Assembly (NCBI RefSeq): GCF_022867885.1
Contig: NZ_JALIFP010000007.1
Coordinates: forward strand, 62,001 to 126,000
DNA: 64,000 nucleotides
Direction: 5' to 3'
Source: Lederbergia sp. NSJ-179
GTDB lineage: Bacteria > Bacillota > Bacilli > Bacillales > Bacillaceae_C
The notes beneath the pieces were generated by a model that saw nothing but the letters and a program-made list of their open reading frames with translations, did no database searches and was not told where the DNA came from. Made by a program: the position numbers and the translations under genes. Shown piece by piece: positions 33,985-44,294 of this stretch (positions are counted from its first letter, which is position 1; every line of letters starts with the position of its first letter).

Positions 33985-34899
33985 ATGAAAGAACATAAGG
34001 ATACGCAAAAGAGAAAATTTTCAATGATTATTCTTTCAACCTTACTCATAGTCTGTCTTTTTCTTGCTGGTATGGTGTTAAAGGGTAAAGCGGTAGAGGG
34101 GCATGACGGCAACCCTACCTTTGAGGTCGCTCAAACGATTGATCAAACACCTGATGAGAAGGCGGGTTTCACCGCTTCCAAGCTTAATGAGTCGATCCGA
34201 ATCAAAAAAGAAACAGAGTTAGAGAAGAAGCGACAAGAGCAGGCTTTGGAGCAATTGCATAAAGACAATGAAAATAGAGTCGTTTATTTGACTTTTGATG
34301 ATGGACCCTCACCAGAAGCAGATCAACTACTGGATATTTTAAATCAATATCATGCGAAGGCGACCTTCTTTATGCTTGGACCGAAAATCAAGCAATATCC
34401 GGCTGTTGTTCAAAGAATGGTGGATGAGGGATTTGCTATAGGAATGCACGGAATTACCCATGATGCCCAGCAAATCTACAGCTCAGCGAAAGCACCACTA
34501 AAGGAAATGATGGAAGGTCAAAAAATGCTTCAAGACATCACAGGGGTTCGTTCGGATATTATCCGTTTACCTTATGGAAGTATTCCTTACTTAACGGAAG
34601 ACATGCGCTATCATCTGGATCAACAAGGATTTAAAATTTGGGATTGGAATATTGACAGTGAGGATTGGAAATTGGGAGACAAGCGCTTTGTTTCAAAGGT
34701 GATCAGGGATATAGAGAATCTTAGAAAAGCAGGGGAATCCCCTATTATTTTACTGCATGATAAACCAAAAACGATTCAATACCTTCCACAATTGTTAAAG
34801 TACTTGCAAAAAAATAAATATCAAACAAAGGTGCTGACCAATGAGCAAGCTCCTTATACTTTTCAGTGTAATGAGCGTTGTTATTCAATTAACCAGTAA
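33985..34899 (+). CDS. Membrane-anchored polysaccharide deacetylase (NodB domain)
   Basis: A 304-residue enzyme that should remove acetyl groups from peptidoglycan or another surface polymer. One N-terminal membrane helix (residues 12-32) and a charged coiled linker hold the NodB domain outside. Motifs are VYLTFDDGPSPEA near residue 103 (base and metal aspartates), GMHGITHD near 153 (metal histidines), RLPYGSIP near 192, DWNIDSEDW near 220 and ILLHDKP near 252, so all five conserved blocks are present. The ATG lies 12 bases after AGGAAGG, a long gap. The YkyA-like gene follows after 27 bases, so both may act on the cell wall. Confidence 0.88.
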   Translation: MKEHKDTQKRKFSMIILSTLLIVCLFLAGMVLKGKAVEGHDGNPTFEVAQTIDQTPDEKAGFTASKLNESIRIKKETELEKKRQEQALEQLHKDNENRVVYLTFDDGPSPEADQLLDILNQYHAKATFFMLGPKIKQYPAVVQRMVDEGFAIGMHGITHDAQQIYSSAKAPLKEMMEGQKMLQDITGVRSDIIRLPYGSIPYLTEDMRYHLDQQGFKIWDWNIDSEDWKLGDKRFVSKVIRDIENLRKAGESPIILLHDKPKTIQYLPQLLKYLQKNKYQTKVLTNEQAPYTFQCNERCYSINQ

Positions 34900-34926
34900 T
34901 TTTGATCGCAATAGAGGAGAAGAGAA

Positions 34927-35589
34927 ATGAAGTTATTTCAAAAGTTGCTTGCACTAGGATTATTGATCGTTTCCATTATCTTTATATGTACGTTCTATAT
35001 TCATCACCAAGATCAAAAGCGGATAGAGAATATTACCCGCCTTTTGGAAAAGTCCGCACAAATAGAGAAAACATTTGCTAGCAATCAACAAGGATTAAGT
35101 GCTGCGAGCCAAGAGGAAAAAAAGTTATACGATAAAATTATTTCTTACCAAGTAGACAATAATCAAGAAATAAGGGAAAGTGTTCAAGCCGTTCTCAATT
35201 CTATCGAAAAACAGCAACAATACTTAGAAGAAAGCAAACAAAATTTTAGTGAAGCCTATCATACATTGTCAACTATCCAACCATTCATTCAAAAAGTGAG
35301 AGATCCAAAGCAAGTAAAAGCAACATCTTCCATGGTTCAATTAAACGAACAGCGTTATCAGCTTTATTTGGATTATGCAAAGGATTATGCTGCCGCCATT
35401 GCTTTAAACAAAGAGCTTTATCAACAGATAGGGAAAGAGCAATTCAATGAACAAGAATTGGACCAGCAAGTCGAAAAGATTAATCGACTGTATCAAAAGT
35501 TGCATAAGAAGAAAGATCAATTTAATCGTTATACTAGCCAATTTAATCAAAAAAAGGAGCAGTATTATCGGCTAGCTAAACTTATTTAA
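34927..35589 (+). CDS. YkyA-like cell-surface helical protein
   Basis: A 220-residue protein with an N-terminal hydrophobic segment (residues 7-25) and an all-helical, Gln/Lys/Glu-rich body predicted as coiled coil. The layout and the pattern SQEEKKLYDKIISY near residue 62 followed by IEKQQQYLEESKQNF near 95 resemble the YkyA family of putative cell-wall-binding lipoproteins. Unlike YkyA, no real lipobox is seen: the only cysteine lies in IIFICTFYI, so it is probably membrane-anchored by the helix. It follows the deacetylase and ends at a bidirectional terminator. Confidence 0.65.
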   Translation: MKLFQKLLALGLLIVSIIFICTFYIHHQDQKRIENITRLLEKSAQIEKTFASNQQGLSAASQEEKKLYDKIISYQVDNNQEIRESVQAVLNSIEKQQQYLEESKQNFSEAYHTLSTIQPFIQKVRDPKQVKATSSMVQLNEQRYQLYLDYAKDYAAAIALNKELYQQIGKEQFNEQELDQQVEKINRLYQKLHKKKDQFNRYTSQFNQKKEQYYRLAKLI

Positions 35590-35591
35590 AT

Positions 35592-35631
35592 AAAAAGAAG
35601 CCTTGGATGAGAAAACCTAAGGCTTCTTTTT
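35592..35631. terminator. Bidirectional terminator between the YkyA-like gene and thrB
   Basis: AAAAAGAAGCCTT (35592-35604) and AAGGCTTCTTTTT (35619-35631) form a 13-base stem with A/T flanks, serving the convergent genes. Confidence 0.92.
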
Positions 35632-35633
35632 AT

Positions 35634-36548
35634 TTAGATTGTAGAGGAAACGACCGGATGTACTTGTACACCTTCCGATGTCATTGTTAAACATTCGACT
35701 GTGTAATCCGGAAATTTATTTTTTAAAAGAGAGGAGACTGTTTCTCCTTTCCCTGTGTCAACCAAAGAAATTGTTGTCGGACCTGCTCCACTAATCACAG
35801 TGGCATAGGCACCCGCTGATTTTGCTTCGAGCCGAATTTGTTTGTAATAAGGGATCAGTTCTGCCCGGTAAGGCTCATGAAATAAATCTTGTTCCATCAT
35901 TTTTCCGGCAAGCTGATAATTTCCAGACACAAGCGCGGCAAATACAATATTTGCAATCGAACTAGCCGCCGCCGCCTGATTACGTGTCCATTGATTTGGC
36001 AAGACAAGCCTTGCTTCATCGGTTTTTAATTCAAATTCAGGAATGGATACGACAAACTCTAATTGCTTATCGATTTTTTGAAACCATTCAATCGATCCAT
36101 TCGGAAGCTGTGAAGCAATAACCAATCCCCCAAACATGGAAGCAGCGACATTATCAGGGTGTCCTTCTAATTTTGTTGCAATGACTAGCTTTTCCTGATC
36201 TGATAAGGATAAATCGCAGAGTTGGTTAGCAAGTTCAATTCCCGCCACAATCGCAGACGCACTACTACCAAGACCACGGGCCAAAGGAATATCACTTTCT
36301 ACTATCACTTTACTAGCGGGTAAAGTCGTGTGATAGGTATCAGCCGTCTCGAGAGCAGACTGATAGATTAAATGGTCATGAGGATCTAAGATAGGTGGCA
36401 GATAAGTCGATTGATGCTCAAACAACCATTCATTTGATTTCTCCACAGTCAGTGTTAAATACTTATTCAAGGCAATCCCAACCGAATCAAATCCCGGGCC
36501 AACATTCGCACTGCTGGCCGGAACGGTGATCATAAACTTATTATTCAT
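35634..36548 (-). CDS. thrB: Homoserine kinase, ThrB
   Basis: Phosphorylates homoserine in threonine synthesis. About 304 residues from ATG 36548; a longer frame reaches back into thrC but lacks a ribosome site. GHMP-kinase motifs are visible: [16 protein letters not shown] at the N-terminus, the ATP-binding loop [14 protein letters not shown] near residue 87 and ISGAGPT near 264. The start lies inside the last codons of thrC (8-base overlap), so translation is coupled. Last gene of the hom-thrC-thrB operon, ending at the bidirectional terminator. Confidence 0.93.
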   Translation of the reverse strand: MNNKFMITVPASSANVGPGFDSVGIALNKYLTLTVEKSNEWLFEHQSTYLPPILDPHDHLIYQSALETADTYHTTLPASKVIVESDIPLARGLGSSASAIVAGIELANQLCDLSLSDQEKLVIATKLEGHPDNVAASMFGGLVIASQLPNGSIEWFQKIDKQLEFVVSIPEFELKTDEARLVLPNQWTRNQAAAASSIANIVFAALVSGNYQLAGKMMEQDLFHEPYRAELIPYYKQIRLEAKSAGAYATVISGAGPTTISLVDTGKGETVSSLLKNKFPDYTVECLTMTSEGVQVHPVVSSTI

Positions 36549-37605
36549 TTGAGAGGAATCCTTTAATATATTCCAATACCTTCTCTTCATCATTCGGAAG
36601 AGTTGTTGTTTTCATATTGATTTCAGATATCGCCGTTTGTGGATCCTTTAGGCCATTTCCAGTCAAGACAGCGACAACTCTAGAACCTTGAGGAATATTC
36701 CCTTTGCTATGTTGCTGCAGTACTCCGGCTATCGAAGCACATGAAGCAGGTTCTGCAAAGACCCCTTCCGTTTTGGCGAGTAATTTGAACGCTTCTAGAA
36801 TTTCTGGATCTGATACAGATTGGATCATGCCTTTTGATTCATCTCGAGCCGCCTCTGCAAGCTGCCAACTAGCAGGGTTTCCAATGCGAATAGCTGTGGC
36901 GACTGTTTCCGGTTGTGCAATCGGCTTGCCTTGAACAATAGCAGCAGCACCTTCTGCTTCAAATCCATACATCTTCGGCAGGCCGCTTTGTTTGATTTCA
37001 TGATATTCTTTGAACCCTTTCCAATAGGCACTAATATTCCCAGCGTTGCCAACAGGGATCGAAAGTATGTCTGGAGCCTGGCCTAATTGATCACACACTT
37101 CAAATGCGGCTGTTTTTTGTCCTTCTAAACGATAAGGATTGACAGAGTTTACTAGAGTAACAGAGGAGGTTTCACTAATCGTTCTTACCATTTTTAAGGC
37201 TTCATCAAAATTCCCGTCAATTTCAACGATTTCTGCTCCATACATCATTGCTTGCGCTAATTTTCCAAGCGCGACTTTTCCTTTTGGGATGACAATAATG
37301 GCTTTTATTCCCGCTTTTGCAGCATAGGCAGCAGCCGCTGCTGAAGTATTTCCAGTTGAAGCACAAATAATCGACCGGCTACCTGATTCAACTGCTTTGG
37401 CTACGGCCATCACCATGCCCCGATCTTTAAAAGAGCCAGTAGGATTTGCGCCCTCAATCTTAGCATATAACTCAATCCCAAGTTCTTTAGATAAATGAGA
37501 GAGATGAACAAGTGGTGTATTTCCCTCTTTTAGTGTAAGCGCCGGCGTTTGATCTGTTACCGGTAAGTATTCTTTATATGTTGCGATTAATCCCGGCCAA
37601 TTCAT
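36541..37605 (-). CDS. thrC: Threonine synthase, ThrC
   Basis: PLP enzyme converting O-phosphohomoserine to threonine, 354 residues as in Bacillus. The Schiff-base lysine lies in [10 protein letters not shown] near residue 58, the PLP phosphate loop in [11 protein letters not shown] near 187, and TGNGLKDP near 318 contacts the pyridine ring. [17 protein letters not shown] near the N-terminus is also typical. Its ATG shares one base with the hom stop (TAATG). It overlaps thrB at its 3' end. Confidence 0.95.
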   Translation of the reverse strand: MNWPGLIATYKEYLPVTDQTPALTLKEGNTPLVHLSHLSKELGIELYAKIEGANPTGSFKDRGMVMAVAKAVESGSRSIICASTGNTSAAAAAYAAKAGIKAIIVIPKGKVALGKLAQAMMYGAEIVEIDGNFDEALKMVRTISETSSVTLVNSVNPYRLEGQKTAAFEVCDQLGQAPDILSIPVGNAGNISAYWKGFKEYHEIKQSGLPKMYGFEAEGAAAIVQGKPIAQPETVATAIRIGNPASWQLAEAARDESKGMIQSVSDPEILEAFKLLAKTEGVFAEPASCASIAGVLQQHSKGNIPQGSRVVAVLTGNGLKDPQTAISEINMKTTTLPNDEEKVLEYIKGFLSNE

Positions 37606-38903
37606 TACTTTCCATCTCCTTCAACACGATAAAAACTAATTACGTCATGTACAACAGGTAAATCCCTTAATTGCATTAAGGCTGTTTGGAAGTTCTCTAA
37701 AGAAACAGTATGTGTCACAATAATGATTTCCGCAAGTTCATCCTTGCTTAGTGGAGTTTGTAAGATTTGTTCAAAGCTAATCCCAAGGTCATTGAATAAA
37801 GAAGTGATTTTGGAAAAGGCACCCACTTCATCTTTCAAATGCAAGCGAAAATAATATTGACTAAAACGCTGATCAGCACTTTTCAGGACACCATCAAATC
37901 TTGGTCCGACAAAATGATGACCATTTACACCAAGTCTCATATTTTTTATAATGGCGACTACATCTGACATCACTGCCGTTGCGGTGGGTAAACTTCCGGC
38001 TCCTGGACCATAAAACATCGTTTCTCCAACTGCTTCTCCATTTACATAAATAGCATTATATTCATTTTTCACAGCGGCTAATGGATGGCTATTTGCTAGG
38101 AAGGTAGGTTGGACACTCACTTCTAATTGCTGATTTTCGAAATGAGCAAAGCCAATTAGTTTCATCGTTAAACCTAATTTTTTACCATAATTAAGATCCT
38201 CAAGTGCAATATGGCTAATTCCCTCGACTTCAACATCCTCTAACTCCACATTCGTGAAAAAGGCCAGTCTTGTTAAGATCGCCATTTTTCTAGCTGCATC
38301 TAAGCCTTCCACATCTGCTGTTGGATCAGCTTCAGCAAAACCAAGCTCTTGTGCTTCCTTTAAAGCTTTCTCATAGGAAAATCCTTCTTCATCCATTTTC
38401 GTTAGAATATAATTGGTCGTACCATTGACGATCCCCATCAATTTCTGGATTCTATCGGAAACGAGTCCATCTGACAGTCCCCTTAAAATCGGTACACCGC
38501 CCGCAACACTTGCTTCGTAAAATAGATCACAATTATTTTCTAAGGCTATTTGTTGAAGCTCTGGACCATATAGAGCAATCAAGTCTTTATTGGCTGTAGC
38601 AACATGTTTCTTGGCTTTTAGTGCTTTCGTAATATGTTCACGGGCCTCTTCCACACCGCCCATCACTTCAATAATAATATCAATTTCTGGATCTTGCAAA
38701 ATTTTATTTGCATCTGTTGTTAATTCTGTATTACCCATTTGAATATGACGGTCTTTTTCTAAATCACGGACTAAGACAGTTTTCACTTTCACTCTGCAGC
38801 CTACTTGATGAACAAGTTCATCATGATGATCATGAATTAATTGAATGACCCCAGATCCAACTGTGCCTAAACCAAATAGACCAATAGAAACATCACTTTT
38901 CAA
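37605..38903 (-). CDS. hom: Homoserine dehydrogenase, Hom
   Basis: Reduces aspartate semialdehyde to homoserine, the branch point to threonine and methionine. The TTG start at 38903, nine bases after AAGGAG, gives 432 residues, the normal Bacillus length; the frame stays open for 48 codons upstream, across the promoter. Visible motifs are the nucleotide-binding [24 protein letters not shown] near residue 105, and [13 protein letters not shown] near 145. A C-terminal ACT domain ([15 protein letters not shown] near 358) allows feedback by threonine. First gene of the operon. Confidence 0.94.
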   Translation of the reverse strand: MKSDVSIGLFGLGTVGSGVIQLIHDHHDELVHQVGCRVKVKTVLVRDLEKDRHIQMGNTELTTDANKILQDPEIDIIIEVMGGVEEAREHITKALKAKKHVATANKDLIALYGPELQQIALENNCDLFYEASVAGGVPILRGLSDGLVSDRIQKLMGIVNGTTNYILTKMDEEGFSYEKALKEAQELGFAEADPTADVEGLDAARKMAILTRLAFFTNVELEDVEVEGISHIALEDLNYGKKLGLTMKLIGFAHFENQQLEVSVQPTFLANSHPLAAVKNEYNAIYVNGEAVGETMFYGPGAGSLPTATAVMSDVVAIIKNMRLGVNGHHFVGPRFDGVLKSADQRFSQYYFRLHLKDEVGAFSKITSLFNDLGISFEQILQTPLSKDELAEIIIVTHTVSLENFQTALMQLRDLPVVHDVISFYRVEGDGK

Positions 38904-38951
38904 TTTCGCCCACTCCTTAGCTGTCCTTTGTATAGAAACAATTGTCTTTAT

Positions 38952-38980
38952 ATGGTAGACATTCACAGCGGAATTGTCAA
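38952..38980 (-). promoter_or_regulatory. Sigma-A-type promoter of hom-thrC-thrB
   Basis: On the minus strand a perfect TTGACA (38975-38980) and TACCAT (38952-38957) are spaced 17 bases, about 50 bases before the hom TTG start. Confidence 0.75.
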
Positions 38981-39096
38981 GGACTTTTTCGCCCTTTCTT
39001 AAATTAATGATTCTAAAGGTATCTGTATATTTTGGTGTATTGATCATCTTTTCATTAGACGATTTATCTTCATCAATTTTTGTCGAAAAAGTGAGT

Positions 39097-39117
39097 GGTG
39101 TGAAAAATCTTCACACC
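39097..39117. promoter_or_regulatory. Perfect inverted repeat before the glycan-uptake operon
   Basis: GGTGTGAA (39097-39104) and TTCACACC (39110-39117) are separated by five bases, 77 bases before the ATPase gene. With no T-run after it, an operator is more likely than a terminator. Confidence 0.4.
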
Positions 39118-39193
39118 AAATTCACAGGAAATAAAGTAGCATTTATTTAAAAGAAAGCAAGATATATATTCTATTGTCTAGGAGGGAACCTAT

Positions 39194-40312
39194 ATGGCAG
39201 GAATTTTATTGAATAATGTGTCAAAGCAGTATGGGAAATTCAAAGAATTTGCCGTAAAAGACTTCAATTTAGATATTGAAGATCAGGAATTTTTAGTTTT
39301 TCTAGGACCTTCAGGGTGTGGAAAATCAACCACCTTGCGGATGGTTGCGGGATTGGAGGATATTACAGGAGGAGAGATTTTTATCGGCGACACGCTTGTG
39401 AACGATATACCCCCAAAAGATCGCGATATCTCCATGGTTTTTCAAAATTATGCTCTATACCCAAATCTAAGCGTTTACGAAAATATCGCATTCGGACTTC
39501 GGATTAGAAAAGTACCTAAGTTTGAAATTGAAGATGCGGTCAAACGAGCGGCTCGAGTATTGGAGATTGGTAGCTTTTTAGATCGTAAACCAAGGGAATT
39601 AAGTGGTGGTCAAAGGCAGCGTGTTGCTTTAGGAAGAGCCATTGTTAGGCAGCCTCAGGCTTTTTTGATGGATGAACCCTTATCCAATTTGGATGCGAAA
39701 TTGCGGGTGCAAATGAGGGCGGAAATCATTCGCTTGCATAAAGCAATCGGCGTTACAACGATTTATGTTACCCATGATCAGATTGAGGCGATGACAATGG
39801 GGGATCGAATTGTCGTAATGAATAGAGGGATTATCCAGCAAGTAGATACGCCTGAAGTGATTTATAATCGACCACAAAATATGTTTGTAGCCAAATTCAT
39901 TGGAAATCAGCCAATGAACTTTTTCAATGGAACGATCCGGGAAATTGATGGTCATATTCGGTTCTTTACGAAAGCGTTTAATTTACGTTTAACGGATGAG
40001 CAAGCCGCCATGATGAGGAATAAAAGAATGCATGATTATGAGGTTGTGATGGGAATAAGACCAGAACATATCGGAGTTGAGCGGGAATTACTAGATTACT
40101 ACCCACATGCTACAATTAAAGGATTTTTGCAATTTAATGAGTTTATTGGTTCTGACCATTATTACCATGTAGACGCCTATGGAAAAGAATCCTTCACAGT
40201 AAGAGCCCATCCAAGATATCGATATGATGAAGGGGATGAAGTAACTGTAGCGGTTGATATGGGAAAGGCATTATTCTTTGATAAGAATAGTCAAGAATTA
40301 ATGACAGATTAA
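39194..40312 (+). CDS. Sugar ABC transporter ATPase, MsmX/UgpC/MalK type
   Basis: Cytoplasmic ATPase of carbohydrate importers, 372 residues. Walker A is GPSGCGKST near residue 38, the signature [15 protein letters not shown] near 135, Walker [17 protein letters not shown] near 155, and the switch histidine lies in [11 protein letters not shown] near 192. The C-terminal TOBE/OB region (residues 240-372) makes it MsmX-like, a type known to serve several transporters. Its ATG follows a strong AGGAGGG. It heads the operon with the large binding protein and four permeases, and may also energise the Lpl-type importer at 0-4 kb, which has no ATPase gene. Confidence 0.9.
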   Translation: MAGILLNNVSKQYGKFKEFAVKDFNLDIEDQEFLVFLGPSGCGKSTTLRMVAGLEDITGGEIFIGDTLVNDIPPKDRDISMVFQNYALYPNLSVYENIAFGLRIRKVPKFEIEDAVKRAARVLEIGSFLDRKPRELSGGQRQRVALGRAIVRQPQAFLMDEPLSNLDAKLRVQMRAEIIRLHKAIGVTTIYVTHDQIEAMTMGDRIVVMNRGIIQQVDTPEVIYNRPQNMFVAKFIGNQPMNFFNGTIREIDGHIRFFTKAFNLRLTDEQAAMMRNKRMHDYEVVMGIRPEHIGVERELLDYYPHATIKGFLQFNEFIGSDHYYHVDAYGKESFTVRAHPRYRYDEGDEVTVAVDMGKALFFDKNSQELMTD

Positions 40313-40323
40313 GGGAGGAAAAA

Positions 40324-43305
40324 ATGAAATCGTTTAAAATATTTTCAACCAGACAATCGTTCTATTTTTTCGTGATAGCCGTCTTTATTTTAAGCCTATT
40401 CCAACCTTTCACAGATCCCAAAATCGCAGCGGCAGAAGAAGATAAAGCCGAAGTAAAATCAGATTTATCGCAATTTATTGAACCCTTTTATTACGATATT
40501 TTGCATAATTGGCAAGAGGAAGGGATTAAATCTGGGAAAGACCATATAAAAGTGGAAGGGAAAAACGTAGCGAAACTGTCTGATGATGCTGCATTCACTG
40601 TTGATTCCTATAAAGGACGAGATCAAGTGGGAATATTTGCGGATTCAGTTGGTTGGGTAGAATATGAAGTGGATGTGAAGAATGCAGGACTATATGAAAT
40701 CGGGATGGACTATATTCCTCTATCTCAAGGGGAAGGTGGAAGCCGTCAATCTGTTATTTTAAGTGTAGAGATAAACGGATCGATTCCATATCGGGAGGCA
40801 CGTTCCATCGAATTAAGAAGACAGTATATAGATCAAGATCCACAATTTGATGACGAAGGAAATCAAATTAGATCATTAGTAGAGGACATTTCCGACTGGA
40901 CGACAGCTCCGTTTCGCGATCCCGGGGTAAGTGTGGAACCGCTTCAATTTTATTTGGAGAAAGGAAAAAACACCATTCGCATCCAGCCGCAAAGAGAAGC
41001 AGTGGCGATTGAATCCTTTACGATTCAACCACCCTCTAGTTATCCGACTTATAAAGATGTAAAAGCGGAATATCCAAAAAGCGACACAGGTTCCGATCAT
41101 ACAATTAAACTGGAAGCGGAAGATTTTCTCTCGAAAAACTCAACATCAATCCAAGTACAATATAACCGGGATCCTTTAACTACACCTGAATCATTGAATA
41201 AAGTGAAGTTCAATACGTTAGGAGGAACTAGTTGGCAAGATGGCGGGAAAGCCGTCACATGGGAATTCGAAGTTCCTGAAACGGGAAAATATAAAATTGG
41301 CTTTCGTGGTTTACAGAACTACCGAAAAAGTTTGGCCACTTTTAGAAGTATTTACATTGATGGTGAAATTCCATTTGCAGAAATGAAGAACTTCAAAATT
41401 CCTTATGCAGCAAAATGGCAGGAAGTGATTGTTCAAGATGAAAAGGAACAGCCCTACCAATTCTACTTGGAAAAAGGGAAACATACTCTTACTTTTGAGG
41501 CTACCTATGAACCATTTATGCCGATCATTACTCAAATAGAAGAAGTATCGGAGCAAATTAAGTCTGTATCACAGGAACTGCGCCTTGCTTCTGGGGGGAG
41601 AATTGAAAAAGGGAAGGCCGTTGTTGATGAATTCAGGGTTTGGAATGTAAAGAAAGAGTTGCCCGGATTGATCGAACAGCTTGAAGCCATGCATGATCAA
41701 CTTGCTAAAATGGCAAAGCAAACAATTGAAATTAATGGAGAAAGAAATAATGTTTCACAAGCTTTTGAATCAGCTGTCCAGGACTTAGCTAAATTATTAG
41801 AAAAACCAAATGAGATTCCCAATAAGCAAGTGGTTATTGGAACAATGCAAGAGAAAGTGGATCAACAAAGACAAGAACTAATGGACGGTCCATTAGAGAT
41901 CGACAAACTTTATTTGGTATCAGAAAAAGAAGATTTCCCAAGAATGACAGCCAATCCATTTGAAAAAGTAAAGGGAACCTTTCATTCTTTACTCTATTCT
42001 TTCCAAGATCGGAATCAATTGCGAGAGCAAAAAGAGGAAGATTTAAATGTTTGGATGATGTGGGGCCGTGATTATGCGGAAGAATTACAACAATTGGCTG
42101 ACCAATATTTCACTCCTAAATATGGCATAAGGGTAAAAGTCAATCTCATCCAAGATCAAAATCTATTAATTTTGGCAAAAGCTGCCGGCATAATGCCTGA
42201 TGTTGCGCTTGGGGTACCGAGTGGTATGCCTTTTGAGATGGCTCTCCGCGGAGCAGCGAAAGATATTTCGGAGTTGCCTGGTGCAGATGAAGTACTGAAT
42301 CAATACGCACCTGGATCATTGCTTCCTTATTATTATGATGGACATTATTACGGGATTCCAGAAACGATTAATTTTAAAGTAATGTTTTATCGAAAGGATA
42401 TTTTACAACAATTAGGCCTTGATATTCCTGAAACATGGGAAGATGTCTATGATATGATTCCGACCTTATTGCAGAATCAATATAATTTTTATGCGGATCC
42501 GAAAGATTTTTCCTATATGCTGTATCAAAACAATTCAGAGCTTTATACGGATAATGGATTGGCAACAGCTTTAGACCAACCGGACGCTTTTAAGGGATTT
42601 AAAGAATGGACGAATTTATTTAACCTGCATGGACTTGATAATCAGGTGCAGAGTTTTTATCAACAGTTCCGGAAAGGGACCATGCCGATCGGTATTTCTG
42701 ATTTTAATCAGTATATGCAGTTATTAGTAGCAGCCCCAGAAATTTTGGATACATGGGGAATCGCGCCCATTCCTGGTCATATAAACAGTGAAGGGGAGCT
42801 TGTTCGCTGGGCTGGAGGAACGGGTATGGATACAACGAGTATGATGCTATTTAATGATACACCAGAAGAGAAACAAGAGTTGGCATGGGAATTTGTTAAA
42901 TGGTATACCTCACCCGAGATCCAAACAGAATATGGGTTAAATCTGGAACAATTCAGAGGCGAAACTTTTCGCTGGAATTCGGCCAATATTAAGGCATTTC
43001 GTAAGATGCCTTGGAGAAAAGCGGATTTAGAGGCAATATTGGAACAATGGAGATGGGTAAAGGATGTGCCCAATGTACCTGGGGGTTATATGACAACAAG
43101 GCAATTGGATTTCGCTTGGAACCAAACTGTTTTGGAAAGCGAAAATCCTCGAGTGGAATTAGAAAAGGCGGTAAAAGAGATCAATCGTGAGTTAAAAAGA
43201 AAGCAAATTGAATTTGACATCCTGGACGAAAACGGCAATGTTTTACATCCATTAAAGTTACTTGATGTATCGAAGCCATGGGAAGGAGTGAACCAAAATG
43301 AATAG
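40324..43305 (+). CDS. Very large modular extracellular solute-binding protein
   Basis: A 993-residue exported protein. A signal peptide (cleavage likely near KIAAAEE, residue 38) is followed by two carbohydrate-binding-module-like beta-sandwich regions: about 85-230 (VEYEVDVKNAGLYEIGMDY) and 255-405 (VTWEFEVPETGKYKIGFRG). Then comes a helical linker (about 405-530). A type 1 sugar-binding protein fold fills residues 573-960 (DLNVWMMWGRDYAEEL, then YYYDGHYYGIPETIN). No lipobox is present, which is unusual for a Gram-positive binding protein; it may be held by the membrane protein at 45237. It overlaps the first permease gene by eight bases. The substrate is unknown, probably a polysaccharide fragment. 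Confidence 0.82.
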   Translation: MKSFKIFSTRQSFYFFVIAVFILSLFQPFTDPKIAAAEEDKAEVKSDLSQFIEPFYYDILHNWQEEGIKSGKDHIKVEGKNVAKLSDDAAFTVDSYKGRDQVGIFADSVGWVEYEVDVKNAGLYEIGMDYIPLSQGEGGSRQSVILSVEINGSIPYREARSIELRRQYIDQDPQFDDEGNQIRSLVEDISDWTTAPFRDPGVSVEPLQFYLEKGKNTIRIQPQREAVAIESFTIQPPSSYPTYKDVKAEYPKSDTGSDHTIKLEAEDFLSKNSTSIQVQYNRDPLTTPESLNKVKFNTLGGTSWQDGGKAVTWEFEVPETGKYKIGFRGLQNYRKSLATFRSIYIDGEIPFAEMKNFKIPYAAKWQEVIVQDEKEQPYQFYLEKGKHTLTFEATYEPFMPIITQIEEVSEQIKSVSQELRLASGGRIEKGKAVVDEFRVWNVKKELPGLIEQLEAMHDQLAKMAKQTIEINGERNNVSQAFESAVQDLAKLLEKPNEIPNKQVVIGTMQEKVDQQRQELMDGPLEIDKLYLVSEKEDFPRMTANPFEKVKGTFHSLLYSFQDRNQLREQKEEDLNVWMMWGRDYAEELQQLADQYFTPKYGIRVKVNLIQDQNLLILAKAAGIMPDVALGVPSGMPFEMALRGAAKDISELPGADEVLNQYAPGSLLPYYYDGHYYGIPETINFKVMFYRKDILQQLGLDIPETWEDVYDMIPTLLQNQYNFYADPKDFSYMLYQNNSELYTDNGLATALDQPDAFKGFKEWTNLFNLHGLDNQVQSFYQQFRKGTMPIGISDFNQYMQLLVAAPEILDTWGIAPIPGHINSEGELVRWAGGTGMDTTSMMLFNDTPEEKQELAWEFVKWYTSPEIQTEYGLNLEQFRGETFRWNSANIKAFRKMPWRKADLEAILEQWRWVKDVPNVPGGYMTTRQLDFAWNQTVLESENPRVELEKAVKEINRELKRKQIEFDILDENGNVLHPLKLLDVSKPWEGVNQNE

Positions 43306-44293
43306 TCATACGCAAGTGGAGAATACAAAGGCAGGTTCAGTTGAGCGCGTCCCAAGTCCCTTTAAACTAAAAATGAAGAATAAGACAAAACAATTATTGG
43401 CTGATATTTGGAAATTTCGCTTATCCTATTTGTTTATTGCTCCCTTTATGATTATGTTTATTATCTTTATTGTTGTTCCTGTTATCGCAGCGATGGGGTT
43501 AAGTTTCACGTATTTTAATTCGATTCAATTTCCAGAATGGTCAGGCTGGTTAAACTATCAAACCTTGTTCTCACAAGATATCGTGTTCCTACAGAATGTT
43601 TTACCGAATACCTTTAAGTTTGCTCTTTTTGTAGGACCTGTCGGGTTTATTCTTGGATTTCTGTTGGCTTGGTTTATTTCCCAATTGCCCAACACGGTAC
43701 GAATGATATTTGCACTGGCGATGTATGCACCATCGCTAGCAGCAGGGGTTGCGATGGCTGTCGTTTGGCAAGTTATGTTTTCAGGGGATCGAACAGGTTA
43801 TATTAACAGCTTTCTCCTTAAATTTAACTTTATTACAGAACCAGTAATTTTTTTGCAAGATCAGAATTGGCTCTTGAATATTATGATCGTCATCTCGATC
43901 TGGTCAAGTATGGGGATTGGTTTTCTAGCGTTATTAGCAGGATTGTTAAATATCGATCAGGAGCTATATGATGCAGGAAGAATTGACGGTGTTTCAAGCA
44001 GATTACAGGAAATTTGGTATATTACTTTGCCGTCCTTAAAGCCGCAATTATTATTTGCCGGGATCATGTCGATCGTTCATACGTTACAATCCGGAGAATT
44101 AGGTGTCCAGCTGTCTGGTACAAATCCAACCCCAAACTATGCTGGGCAAGTAATGATCAGTCATATTGAGGATTATGGATTTATCCGTTTTGAGCTCGGG
44201 TATGCGAGTGCGGTCTCTGTTATTCTTTTGTTGCTTATGTTTTTGCTAAGTCGAGTCTTCACCTATCTCTTTGGTGAAAAGGAGGACGCTTAG
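43298..44293 (+). CDS. Sugar ABC transporter permease (first pair, MalF-like)
   Basis: A 331-residue membrane protein, its start inside the end of the binding-protein gene and behind AAGGAG. A 40-residue cytoplasmic tail precedes six helices beginning FRLSYLFIAPFMIMF. The EAA loop is LYDAGRIDGVSSRLQEIW near residue 227. It pairs with the gene at 44295. The strong coupling to the giant binding protein suggests that this pair transports what that protein binds. Confidence 0.88.
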   Translation: MNSHTQVENTKAGSVERVPSPFKLKMKNKTKQLLADIWKFRLSYLFIAPFMIMFIIFIVVPVIAAMGLSFTYFNSIQFPEWSGWLNYQTLFSQDIVFLQNVLPNTFKFALFVGPVGFILGFLLAWFISQLPNTVRMIFALAMYAPSLAAGVAMAVVWQVMFSGDRTGYINSFLLKFNFITEPVIFLQDQNWLLNIMIVISIWSSMGIGFLALLAGLLNIDQELYDAGRIDGVSSRLQEIWYITLPSLKPQLLFAGIMSIVHTLQSGELGVQLSGTNPTPNYAGQVMISHIEDYGFIRFELGYASAVSVILLLLMFLLSRVFTYLFGEKEDA

Positions 44294-44294
44294 G

